The position numbers and the translations under genes are program-made. A DNA stretch of 11,173 nt, taken from NCBI GenBank assembly GCA_002071245.1, contig MWEV01000304.1:1-11173 (forward strand), written 5' to 3'. The stretch's first letter is position 1. Every line of letters starts with the position of its first letter. This document shows positions 1-6,749 of this stretch, piece by piece. This DNA is from Deltaproteobacteria bacterium ADurb.Bin026 (GTDB lineage: Bacteria; Desulfobacterota; Syntrophorhabdia; Syntrophorhabdales; Syntrophorhabdaceae). The notes beneath the pieces are model-generated. The model saw only the letters and a list, made by a program, of their open reading frames with translations. It searched no databases and was not told where the DNA came from.

Positions 1-384
1 GATGCCCTTGATGAGAAGCCATCAACATTTTTCGATGGTGCATTCGATGAGAAGATAGTTTTTAGATTAAAAGACAGGGTTGATATGGAACTTGAGCATG
101 TAAAAATGTTTCAAATACTTGTTCCAGCAGCCCAAAACAGACAGATGGATCCGGCGCTTCTTGAATTGGATGTAGGCGAACAGACACCAGAGGAAGAACC
201 GCATGAGGGAGAGGAATTTGGTTTTGTACTATATGGAGCCGTTGAACTTACACTAGGTGGAAAATCGTACAAAATTAAAAAAGGTGAATGTTTTTATTTT
301 AAAGCCTCAAAGAAGCACTGTTTGACAAACACAAGAAACAACAGGGCTGGTGTTTTGTGGGTGTCATCGCCGCCAAATTTTTGA
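1..384 (+). CDS. HTH-cupin transcriptional regulator, C-terminal cupin part (5' truncated by window)
   Basis: The frame is open from base 1 to the TGA at 382-384, giving 127 residues with no start of its own; the ATG at 85 is internal to the domain. The visible part is a small beta-barrel cupin: a PHEGEEFGFVLYG segment (about residues 66-78) is cupin motif 1 in the form usual for XRE-type regulators with a cupin sensor, and GECFYFKASKKHCLTN (about 96-111) is motif 2. These regulators normally carry an N-terminal helix-turn-helix, which would lie upstream of the window. Family members such as PuuR often control polyamine or amino-acid genes. The polyamine cassette that follows makes it a plausible local regulator, but that is inference. 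A stand-alone cupin protein is the alternative. The cupin call is firm and the regulator role is moderate. Confidence 0.75.
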   Translation, partial: DALDEKPSTFFDGAFDEKIVFRLKDRVDMELEHVKMFQILVPAAQNRQMDPALLELDVGEQTPEEEPHEGEEFGFVLYGAVELTLGGKSYKIKKGECFYFKASKKHCLTNTRNNRAGVLWVSSPPNF

Positions 385-603
385 GTTATTTTATAGGGAT
401 GGCAGCAGGTTTTTAAAAGGTGATACATTGAAAACCTTATGATTTTGATGTTTTGTGGGGCAGAAAGGTTTTGTTTTGGAAAAGATTGAGAGGTTGGTTG
501 AAAAAGGTATATAGATTAGAAAATAAATAAAGCCATATCGACAACATATGAACTGTAGGATATCGCAGCAAAATTTGTCGGTGTGGCGCTATGGGGATGG
601 ACT
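385..603 (+). other. Gene-free leader region with possible decayed coding material and a possible operator
   Basis: No intact gene is visible between the cupin gene and pdaD. Short coding-like stretches occur in different frames, each ended by stops: a 32-codon stretch at 432-527 beginning KPYDFDVLWG, an LEKIERLVEKGI stretch around 477-512, and ISTTYEL then stop then DIAAKFVGVAL around 535-591. These could be pieces of one eroded gene, but I cannot name it with confidence. A weak sigma70-like pair, TTGAGA (486-491) and TATATA (508-513) with a 16-nt spacer, could serve pdaD. An inverted repeat, CATAT-N7-ATATG (534-550), lies just downstream of it and could be a regulator site. There is no clear terminator. 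All of these assignments are tentative. Confidence 0.3.
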
Positions 604-1170
604 ATGATGAAAGAACTCGCTAGAATGACACCTAAAAAAGTTTTTCTTACAAAAGGGGTTGGTGTACATAAAGATAAACTGTCGTCTTTTGAGGTTGCGT
701 TGAGAAACGCAGGCATTGAAAAGTGCAATCTTGTTTATGTGTCAAGCATATTTCCACCGGGATGTAAGATTATTTCTAAGACAGCGGGCTTGAACCTGCT
801 TGAACCGGGCCAGATTACCTATTGTGTGATGTCGAGAAACGAAACAAATGAGCCAAACCGTCTCATATCTGCGGCAATAGGTCTTGCCAGACCAACTGAT
901 TATTCCCAGTATGGTTATATCTCGGAGCACCATGCATTTGGTGAAAAGGCGATCGTCTCTGGTGAATACGCTGAAGACCTAGCGGCGACAATGCTTGCAA
1001 CAACCCTTGGTATTCCTTTTGATTCAAATCAGGCATGGGATGAGAGAAAGCAATCATATACGGCAAGCGGCCACATATTCAAAACAAAAAATGCCTGTCA
1101 GTCAGCCGAAGGCAACAAAGACGGCCTTTGGACTACGGTGTTGGCCTCAGCGGTATTTATAATCGATTGA
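604..1170 (+). CDS. pdaD: Pyruvoyl-dependent arginine decarboxylase
   Basis: The enzyme decarboxylates arginine to agmatine, using a pyruvoyl group made by self-cleavage instead of PLP. From the ATG at 604 the protein has 188 residues. The key segment is VSSIFPPG at 46-53: cleavage is expected between Ser47 and Ser48, leaving a small beta chain and an alpha chain whose new N terminus becomes the pyruvoyl group. FLTKGVGVHKDKL (14-26), NETNEPNRLI (79-88), GYISEHHAFGE (104-114) and KDGLWTTV (172-179) are typical of the bacterial branch; Glu108 is the likely catalytic acid. The start is uncertain. GTG 583 is also open but adds an atypical tail, 604 or 607 follow a GGGGATGG stretch, and ATG 625 matches the usual family N terminus. 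The next gene begins 1 nt after the stop, so the two are almost certainly co-translated. Confidence 0.93.
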   Translation: MMKELARMTPKKVFLTKGVGVHKDKLSSFEVALRNAGIEKCNLVYVSSIFPPGCKIISKTAGLNLLEPGQITYCVMSRNETNEPNRLISAAIGLARPTDYSQYGYISEHHAFGEKAIVSGEYAEDLAATMLATTLGIPFDSNQAWDERKQSYTASGHIFKTKNACQSAEGNKDGLWTTVLASAVFIID

Positions 1171-1171
1171 A

Positions 1172-2020
1172 ATGCGAAAAGGTTTTTGTGGTTTATCTAA
1201 CGATTATTCTGATTACCAGAATGCCGCAATTGTTATACTTCCTATCCCCTTTGACAAAACAAGTACATGGCTGAAAGGTGCAGACAAAGGGCCTGAGGCG
1301 ATCTTAGAGGCATCTGCACATCTCGAGTTCTACGACATTGAAACAGATACAGAGGTTTTGAAAAGAGGGATTTTTACAGCAGACCCTATTCAAGCGGATT
1401 CTTCAGATGTTTTGATCGATAAATCGGAATCAGTAGTATCTAAATATCTGAATGACGATAAATTTGTAGTGGCGGTTGGGGGCGAACACTCTATTTCGAT
1501 CGGTGTAATCAAATCCTATGTTAAAAAATACAAGGATTTAAGCGTGTTACATCTTGACGCTCATGCCGATTTACGCGACACATATGAGGGGTCGAGATAT
1601 AACCATGCGTGTGTTATCGCCAGGGTTATGGAATTTACCGAGCATATTGTTTCGGTGGGTGTACGCAGCATTGATGTCGAGGAGAAGCCGCGTATTCAGA
1701 ATATAAAGATGTTTTTTGCACACGGGATTTACAATTCGGATGAATGGATTGATGAAGCAGTTGGACGGCTAACCGATGATGTGTACATAACAATCGATCT
1801 GGATGTGTTTGACCCAGGCATTATGCCTTCGACAGGGACGCCAGAGCCAGGGGGTTTAGGTTGGTATCAGGTTATGAAACTTCTGTTTGCTGTCTCGAAG
1901 TCAAAACGTATAGTAGGTTTTGATGTTGTTGAACTTTGCCCGTCGGATTCCAAAGCCCCTGATTTTCTTGCCGCAAAACTGATATTTACGCTATTGAGTA
2001 ATATTTACGCAAATAGATGA
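1172..2020 (+). CDS. speB: Agmatinase-family ureohydrolase
   Basis: This is a 282-residue manganese-dependent ureohydrolase of the arginase/agmatinase family, of normal length. The binuclear metal site is complete: GGEHS (103-107, His106), DAHAD (129-133, Asp129/His131/Asp133) and DLDVFDP (209-215, Asp209 and Asp211). NHAC around His145 and TGTPEPGG (221-228, Glu225) are the usual substrate-loop elements. The expected reaction is agmatine to putrescine plus urea, which fits its place directly after arginine decarboxylase. Because dehydrogenase and decarboxylase genes for aminopropyl transfer follow, the true substrate could instead be aminopropylagmatine, giving spermidine directly. Its ATG lies 1 nt after the pdaD stop, with no separate strong ribosome site seen, so coupling is likely. 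The fold and metal chemistry are certain; the exact substrate is inferred. Confidence 0.92.
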   Translation: MRKGFCGLSNDYSDYQNAAIVILPIPFDKTSTWLKGADKGPEAILEASAHLEFYDIETDTEVLKRGIFTADPIQADSSDVLIDKSESVVSKYLNDDKFVVAVGGEHSISIGVIKSYVKKYKDLSVLHLDAHADLRDTYEGSRYNHACVIARVMEFTEHIVSVGVRSIDVEEKPRIQNIKMFFAHGIYNSDEWIDEAVGRLTDDVYITIDLDVFDPGIMPSTGTPEPGGLGWYQVMKLLFAVSKSKRIVGFDVVELCPSDSKAPDFLAAKLIFTLLSNIYANR

Positions 2021-2042
2021 AATTTTTTAGGAGCAGACCTTT

Positions 2043-3281
2043 ATGGATAGTTTAAGAAGCAATGGAAAAATAATGATAGTCGGGGCAGGTGGTGTTGCAA
2101 CTGTTGCAGCGCACAAATGTGCCCTGATACCTGAAGTCTTTAAAGAAATCATTGTTGTTAGCAGAACGATTTCCAAATGTGAGTCTATAAAAAGGGCTAT
2201 CAAGTCAAAGTACGGAAGGGATATAAACATTGCTCAAGTGGATGCGGACAACGTACCTGAAATGGTTTTGCTTATCGAAAGATATAAACCCGATGTGGTT
2301 TTAAACCTTGCGCTTCCCTATCAGGACTTACATATAATGGATGCCTGTCTTGAAAAGGGTGTGCATTACATTGATACTGCAAACTATGAACCTATAGACG
2401 AGGCACATTTTGAATATAGCTGGCAATGGGCATACCGGGATCGATTTAAACAAAAGGGAATTATGGCTGTTCTCGGCTCGGGTTTCGACCCCGGTGTAAC
2501 CAACGTATTTACTGCTTATGCGCAAAAACACCTTTTTGACGAGATAAATTATCTTGATATACTGGATTGCAATGCAGGCTCACACGGTCATGCCTTTGCA
2601 ACGAACTTCAACCCTGAGATAAATATCCGTGAAGTGACACAGGTTGTGCGACACTGGTTGGAGGGAAAGTGGGTCGAAACGCCTGCCATAATAGAGGATG
2701 GTAGTATACATTTCGGTTTTGATTATCCTATGGTAGGGAGAAAGGAAAGCTATTTGCTCTACCATGAAGAACTGGAGTCCCTCGTTAAAAACATAAAAGG
2801 ACTGAGAAGGGCGAGGTTCTGGATGACATTTTCAGAAAATTATCTTACACATTTAAGGGTGCTCAGAAACGTTGGTATGACGAGGATAGATGAGGTTGAT
2901 TATGAAGGGCAGAAGATTGTCCCGGTTAAGTTTCTAAAGGCGTTACTTCCGGAACCTGCATCCCTCGGCACGAAATATACAGGAAAGACGGTAATAGGTA
3001 ATATCATGACAGGCAAAAAGGATGGAAAAATCATAACCCGGTATATATATAATGTGTGTGACCATGAAGAGGCATTTATTGAGACAGGCACACAGGCTAT
3101 TGCATACACAACAGGTGTTCCGGCAATGATAGGTGCAATGATGGTGCTTACAGGTGTTTGGCAGGGCAATGGTGTATTTAATATTGAAGAGCTTGATCCT
3201 GACCTGTTCATGGATGCATTGAATAAATATGGTCTTCCATGGCAGGTGGTTGAACACGAACCTTTGCCGGATAGTTTTTAA
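2043..3281 (+). CDS. Carboxynorspermidine/carboxyspermidine dehydrogenase (saccharopine dehydrogenase fold)
   Basis: The 412-residue protein starts with a Rossmann nucleotide-binding segment: KIMIVGAGGVAT at 9-20 (GAGGVA 14-19). It continues with VVLNLALPYQDL (85-96), DTANYEP (111-117) and GSGFDPGVTNVF (145-156), the pattern of saccharopine-dehydrogenase-like enzymes that reductively join an amine to aspartate semialdehyde. Length and adjacency to nspC point to carboxynorspermidine/carboxyspermidine dehydrogenase rather than lysine metabolism. With putrescine as amine the product is carboxyspermidine; with agmatine it would be carboxyaminopropylagmatine. No diaminobutyrate pathway gene is present to supply 1,3-diaminopropane, so norspermidine is less likely. 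The ATG at 2043 has a good ribosome site, AGGAG at 2029-2033, 22 nt after the speB stop. The next gene starts 5 nt after its own stop. The family call is firm and the amine substrate is inferred. Confidence 0.88.
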   Translation: MDSLRSNGKIMIVGAGGVATVAAHKCALIPEVFKEIIVVSRTISKCESIKRAIKSKYGRDINIAQVDADNVPEMVLLIERYKPDVVLNLALPYQDLHIMDACLEKGVHYIDTANYEPIDEAHFEYSWQWAYRDRFKQKGIMAVLGSGFDPGVTNVFTAYAQKHLFDEINYLDILDCNAGSHGHAFATNFNPEINIREVTQVVRHWLEGKWVETPAIIEDGSIHFGFDYPMVGRKESYLLYHEELESLVKNIKGLRRARFWMTFSENYLTHLRVLRNVGMTRIDEVDYEGQKIVPVKFLKALLPEPASLGTKYTGKTVIGNIMTGKKDGKIITRYIYNVCDHEEAFIETGTQAIAYTTGVPAMIGAMMVLTGVWQGNGVFNIEELDPDLFMDALNKYGLPWQVVEHEPLPDSF

Positions 3282-3286
3282 AATTG

Positions 3287-4510
3287 ATGCGTGCAAAAAG
3301 AGGTATTACTGATATAATCAAAAAGATAAAAGAAGAAAAGAAAAGGTCTTTTGTAGAGGCACATGAAAGATTCCTCGCAATAGCAAAAGGCGGTATAGCA
3401 ACACCTGTTTATCTAATTGACGAAACACTTATTGAACAAAACATGCTGATATTGCAGCTAGTTAAGTCTTTAACCGGTTGCAAGATACTTCATGCACTGA
3501 AGGCATATGCATCTTACTCTACCTTTCCAGTTATGAGCAGATATCTCGACGGAATATGTGCAAGCGGTCTCAATGAGGCAAGGCTTGGCAGGGAGGAATT
3601 CAAAAAAGAGGTTCATACATTTGGAGCGGCATACAGAGAAAAGGATATAAGACAGATACTAAAACATTCTGATTCGATCATATTCAATTCCTTTTATCAG
3701 CTTGAAAAATACGGAAAAATGGCGAAAAAGATGGGGGTTGAGGTTGGTCTGAGGGTTAACCCCGGATATGCAGAAGTGGAAAATCAGATGTATAATCCAT
3801 GTGCTCCGTATTCGAGGCTTGGTGTTATTTACGATATATTCGAAGGGGAGTTTCATAAACACAGGGATATTGTGGACGGCATTCATTTTCATGCATTATG
3901 CGAGCAGAATGCAGATGTGCTTGAGAGGGTCCTGAAATCTTTTGAAGCTTTATATGGTAATTATATCTATGGACTAAAGTGGGTGAATTTCGGTGGTGGT
4001 CATCATATAACACGGGATGATTATGATTTGGAGCTTCTTATCGGTCTTGTCAATACATTCAAAAAGAAATACGGGGTACAGGTCTATCTTGAACCGGGAG
4101 AAGCGAGCGTTCTGGATGCAGGCGTTCTTGTCTCATCTGTTTTGGATATTGTGGAAAACGATATAAAGATTGCCATAATAGACGCTTCTGCGGAGACGCA
4201 TATGCCCGATGTGCTCCTCATGCCATACAGACCCTATATTATGGGTTCAGGTAAACCTAATGAGAAGGAACATACATATAGAATAGCCGGGCCGAGCTGT
4301 CTTGCCGGGGATGTGATTGGTGATTATTCATTCGATGAGCCTTTAAAAAGGGGCGATAGGCTTGTTTTTACTGACATGGCATTATACAGCATTGTAAAAA
4401 ATACCACCTTTAATGGCATAAATCTTCCTGATATTACAGTGATAAGAAACACGAAGCTGCAGATAGTCAAAAGATTTGGTTACAAGGATTATAAATGCAG
4501 ACAATCATAA
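3287..4510 (+). CDS. nspC: Carboxynorspermidine/carboxyspermidine decarboxylase
   Basis: This is a PLP enzyme of the alanine-racemase-fold (fold III) decarboxylases. It removes the carboxyl group left by the dehydrogenase encoded upstream to give the final triamine. From the ATG at 3287 it has 407 residues. Visible signatures are the PLP lysine in LHALKAY (Lys72), IHFHALCEQNA (199-209), GGGHH (236-240), EPGE (269-272) and GPSCLAGD (335-342), whose Cys338 is the active-site cysteine from the partner subunit of the dimer. A basic N-terminal extension of about 37 residues precedes the usual start of the barrel at ATPVYLIDE. No good alternative start lies nearer the barrel; a TTG at 3284 is in frame but less likely than ATG. 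There is no obvious Shine-Dalgarno, so it is probably translated by coupling with the preceding gene 5 nt away. Confidence 0.92.
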   Translation: MRAKRGITDIIKKIKEEKKRSFVEAHERFLAIAKGGIATPVYLIDETLIEQNMLILQLVKSLTGCKILHALKAYASYSTFPVMSRYLDGICASGLNEARLGREEFKKEVHTFGAAYREKDIRQILKHSDSIIFNSFYQLEKYGKMAKKMGVEVGLRVNPGYAEVENQMYNPCAPYSRLGVIYDIFEGEFHKHRDIVDGIHFHALCEQNADVLERVLKSFEALYGNYIYGLKWVNFGGGHHITRDDYDLELLIGLVNTFKKKYGVQVYLEPGEASVLDAGVLVSSVLDIVENDIKIAIIDASAETHMPDVLLMPYRPYIMGSGKPNEKEHTYRIAGPSCLAGDVIGDYSFDEPLKRGDRLVFTDMALYSIVKNTTFNGINLPDITVIRNTKLQIVKRFGYKDYKCRQS

Positions 4511-4511
4511 A

Positions 4512-4780
4512 AAAATAGGTCTTTTAGATAATGCATTAAATGGTATTTACAGGACGACAAGAGATGGAAAATTCTTGATGGCGAATAAAACCTATTATAG
4601 AAGGTTATAGCTGTAGCAGATGTGGTAGAGGCTATAATGTCTCACCGTCCATACAGACCCGGTTATGGAATAGATGCTGCGCTTGAAGAGATAGAGAGTA
4701 AAAAAGGCATACTTTATGACAGTGATGTTGTGGATGTGGGCCTTAATCTATTCAGAGAAAATGGGTTTAGATTAGAATGA
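4512..4780 (+). pseudogene. Remnant of a PAS/HD-GYP signalling protein with a large internal deletion
   Basis: In frame 3, from about 4515 to the stop at 4608-4610, the reading IGLLDNALNGIYRTTRDGKF followed by LMANKTYY looks like the start of a PAS sensor domain. In frame 2, from about 4601 to the TGA at 4778-4780, the reading KVIAVADVVEAIMSHRPYRP, then GYGIDAALEEIESKKGILYD and finally LNLFRENGFRLE, is the C-terminal end of an HD-GYP cyclic-di-GMP phosphodiesterase domain. The HD catalytic pair and the GYP motif that normally precede VADV are missing, and the two pieces are in different frames with stops between them. A TTATAG repeat flanks the junction (4595-4600 and 4605-4610). The parent would have been at least several hundred residues long; about 90 remain. 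The HD-GYP tail is recognised with confidence and the PAS part less so. The remnant is not expected to make a functional product. Confidence 0.8.
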
Positions 4781-4811
4781 TTTGGCTGCCATAAGCAGCG
4801 TTCAAATACTC

Positions 4812-4839
4812 TTGATAATTGCATAAGTTGTGTTATAAT
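4812..4839 (+). promoter_or_regulatory. Sigma70-type promoter with extended -10 for tig-clpP-clpX
   Basis: TTGATA (4812-4817) and a perfect TATAAT (4834-4839) are separated by 16 nt. A TGT directly before the -10 gives the extended TGn form. The start of transcription should fall near 4846, leaving a leader of about 45 nt that ends in GGAGG (4882-4886) ahead of the tig ATG at 4891. Confidence 0.8.
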
Positions 4840-4890
4840 AAGCACTGCAATTAAAATGGAGCTTTTCATCCACGATTTCCCGGAGGATAT

Positions 4891-6168
4891 ATGAAAGTAG
4901 ATGTTGTAGATGTCGATCGCGTTACAAAAAAGATTGAAGTGGAAGTCCCTGCTGATAAGATAACAGAAATAACAGAAAATATTTATGGAGAATTGAAAAG
5001 GCAGGCAAAGATAAAGGGATTTAGACCGGGCAAAATACCCAAGTCCATCCTTACAACATATTACAAGGATTATATAGAAGATGAATTAAAAAGAAGGGTT
5101 ATAGAGGGTACCATGTCAGAGGTGCTTTCTGAGGCGAATGTTAAGCCTGTAACAGAGCCTATTGCTGATTTTGTAGAAGATGGAGACCGTTTTGTTTATA
5201 CGCTTTTGTGTGAAGTGTTTCCGGATATAGAGATATCGTCTTATAAAGGCGTTGAGGTTGAGGTTGATGCCATTCGAGTTACCGATGATGATATTGACAA
5301 AAGAATCGAACAAATGAAAGAATTGTATGCGGAAATGATACCGCGTGAGGCTGATAGCGGTGCCCGTAAAGGCGATTTTATAATTGTAAAATATAAGGGG
5401 TATTTAGACGGAATGCCAATGAAGGACGTTTATTCAGAGGCGTATCCGCTTGAACTTGGTACTTCCCAATTAATGCCTGAATTTGAAAGTGCCATCTATG
5501 ATATGAAAAAAGGTGAGATAAAAAATGTTGATGTCGCCTTTCCTGATGACTACCAACTTAAGGATATTGCAGGCAAAACTTTGCTTTTCGAGATAGAAAT
5601 AAAAGACATAAGGGAGAAGAGACTTCCCGATATGAATGATGAATTTGCAAAAGATGTAAATTTTGAAAATGTTGAAAAGATGAAGGAGAGTTTAAAGGCA
5701 GAGATAGAAAAGGAAAAACTGAACTCAAGGAAACAGTTCATCTCTAACAAGATAATGGAAATGCTTGCCAGCAACATTGACATACAGGTTCCAAAGAGGT
5801 TGCTTGCAAAGCATACCGAAGCGATGTTGGAAGAAGCAAAGACACGCTTCAACACGGAACACTTTACAGAAGAGGATTTAAAGGCATTTCAGGGTAATAT
5901 AAGGGCTGATTTCGAAAAAAAGGCTGCAGAAAGGATAAAATCTGATATAATACTTGCAAGGATTGCTGAAATCGAGGGAATAAAGCTCGAAGATGATGAT
6001 GTTCACAACAGAATGAAAAAGATTGCGGAAGAGACAAAAAGACCATTTGATGAAGTCAAAGGTATTTACGAGAAATATGACTTCATTGAGGGCATGAAGA
6101 TAAGCATTGTGCAGCAAAAGACGATGGATTTTTTGATGGAGAATGCAAACATAAAGGAGAAGCAATGA
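4891..6168 (+). CDS. tig: Trigger factor, ribosome-associated chaperone and peptidyl-prolyl isomerase
   Basis: Trigger factor docks at the ribosome exit tunnel and shields nascent chains. The 425-residue protein shows all three domains. The N-terminal ribosome-binding domain (about 1-115) carries the signature GFRPGKIP at 43-50, which contacts the large subunit near L23. An FKBP-like isomerase domain follows at about 155-240, with GDFIIVKYKGYLDG at its start and FEIEIKDIREKRLP at its end. A long helical substrate-cradling C-terminal part runs from about 245 to 425. The length is typical. The start is supported by GGAGG 4 nt upstream and by the usual M-x-V-x-V opening. The TGA overlaps the clpP ATG as ATGA (6165-6168), so the two are coupled. 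It is first in its operon, behind the promoter at 4812-4839. Confidence 0.97.
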   Translation: MKVDVVDVDRVTKKIEVEVPADKITEITENIYGELKRQAKIKGFRPGKIPKSILTTYYKDYIEDELKRRVIEGTMSEVLSEANVKPVTEPIADFVEDGDRFVYTLLCEVFPDIEISSYKGVEVEVDAIRVTDDDIDKRIEQMKELYAEMIPREADSGARKGDFIIVKYKGYLDGMPMKDVYSEAYPLELGTSQLMPEFESAIYDMKKGEIKNVDVAFPDDYQLKDIAGKTLLFEIEIKDIREKRLPDMNDEFAKDVNFENVEKMKESLKAEIEKEKLNSRKQFISNKIMEMLASNIDIQVPKRLLAKHTEAMLEEAKTRFNTEHFTEEDLKAFQGNIRADFEKKAAERIKSDIILARIAEIEGIKLEDDDVHNRMKKIAEETKRPFDEVKGIYEKYDFIEGMKISIVQQKTMDFLMENANIKEKQ

Positions 6169-6749
6169 ATCTTGTCCCAATAGTTATTGAAAAAGATGGT
6201 AGGGGGGAACGGGCATACGATATATATTCGAAACTGCTGAAAGAAAGGATTGTGTTTCTTGGCACAGCCATAGATGATAATGTTGCGAATATCATTGTCG
6301 CACAACTTTTATTTCTCGAATCAGAAGACCCATCAAAGGAGATTTATCTTTATGTGAACTCTCCTGGTGGCTATATAACAAGCGGATTGGCAATATACGA
6401 CACCATGCAGTATATAAAGTCTCCTGTTGTAACGATGTGTACAGGTCAGGCTGCAAGTATGGGCGCAGTTCTTCTTGCGGGTGGCGAACCTGGTAAAAGG
6501 TTTGCGCTTCCACATTCAAGGATCCTTATCCATCAACCCCTCGGTGGCGTACAAGGCCAGGCAACCGATATAAACATTCAGGCAAAAGAGATTCTCCGTG
6601 TGCGTGAAGAAATAAACAGGATATTTGTCAAACACACAAACCAGCCTTTTGAAAAGATCTCGATAGACACGGAAAGAGATTTTTATATGACCGCAGAACA
6701 GGCGAAAGACTACGGTATAGTAGATGAGATAGTGGAGAAAAGAAAATGA
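6165..6749 (+). CDS. clpP: ATP-dependent Clp protease proteolytic subunit
   Basis: ClpP forms the tetradecameric serine-protease chamber that degrades proteins fed in by ClpX. The 194-residue length is normal. The catalytic triad is complete: Ser98 in GQAASMGA (94-101), His123 in HQPLGG (123-128) and Asp172 in DTERDFYM (168-175). NSPGG (65-69) forms the oxyanion/substrate strand. The N terminus NLVPIVIEKDGRGERAYDIY is close to the mature form of many ClpPs, so there is little or no propeptide. The gene overlaps the tig stop and the clpX start by ATGA at each end. An LKERIVFLG segment (25-33) is typical of the canonical ClpP1-type paralogue, and no second paralogue is seen here. Confidence 0.98.
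   Translation: MNLVPIVIEKDGRGERAYDIYSKLLKERIVFLGTAIDDNVANIIVAQLLFLESEDPSKEIYLYVNSPGGYITSGLAIYDTMQYIKSPVVTMCTGQAASMGAVLLAGGEPGKRFALPHSRILIHQPLGGVQGQATDINIQAKEILRVREEINRIFVKHTNQPFEKISIDTERDFYMTAEQAKDYGIVDEIVEKRK

Noticed and set aside
583..603. GTG 583 as the pdaD start
   Set aside because: It adds a VALWGWT tail not typical of the family and has no better ribosome site than 604/607; it may be the end of older coding debris.
2043..3281. Lysine-pathway saccharopine dehydrogenase
   Set aside because: The protein has the same fold, but the immediate partners are pdaD, an agmatinase and nspC, which point to carboxyspermidine-type chemistry.
2900..3296. Two overlapping minus-strand open frames of about 100-117 codons
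   Set aside because: Both are shadows of the dehydrogenase coding strand with no domain pattern or ribosome site.
4785..4799. Small hairpin GCTGC-CATAA-GCAGC as a terminator for the upstream operon
   Set aside because: The stem is only 5 bp and no T-run follows it, so intrinsic termination is not supported.
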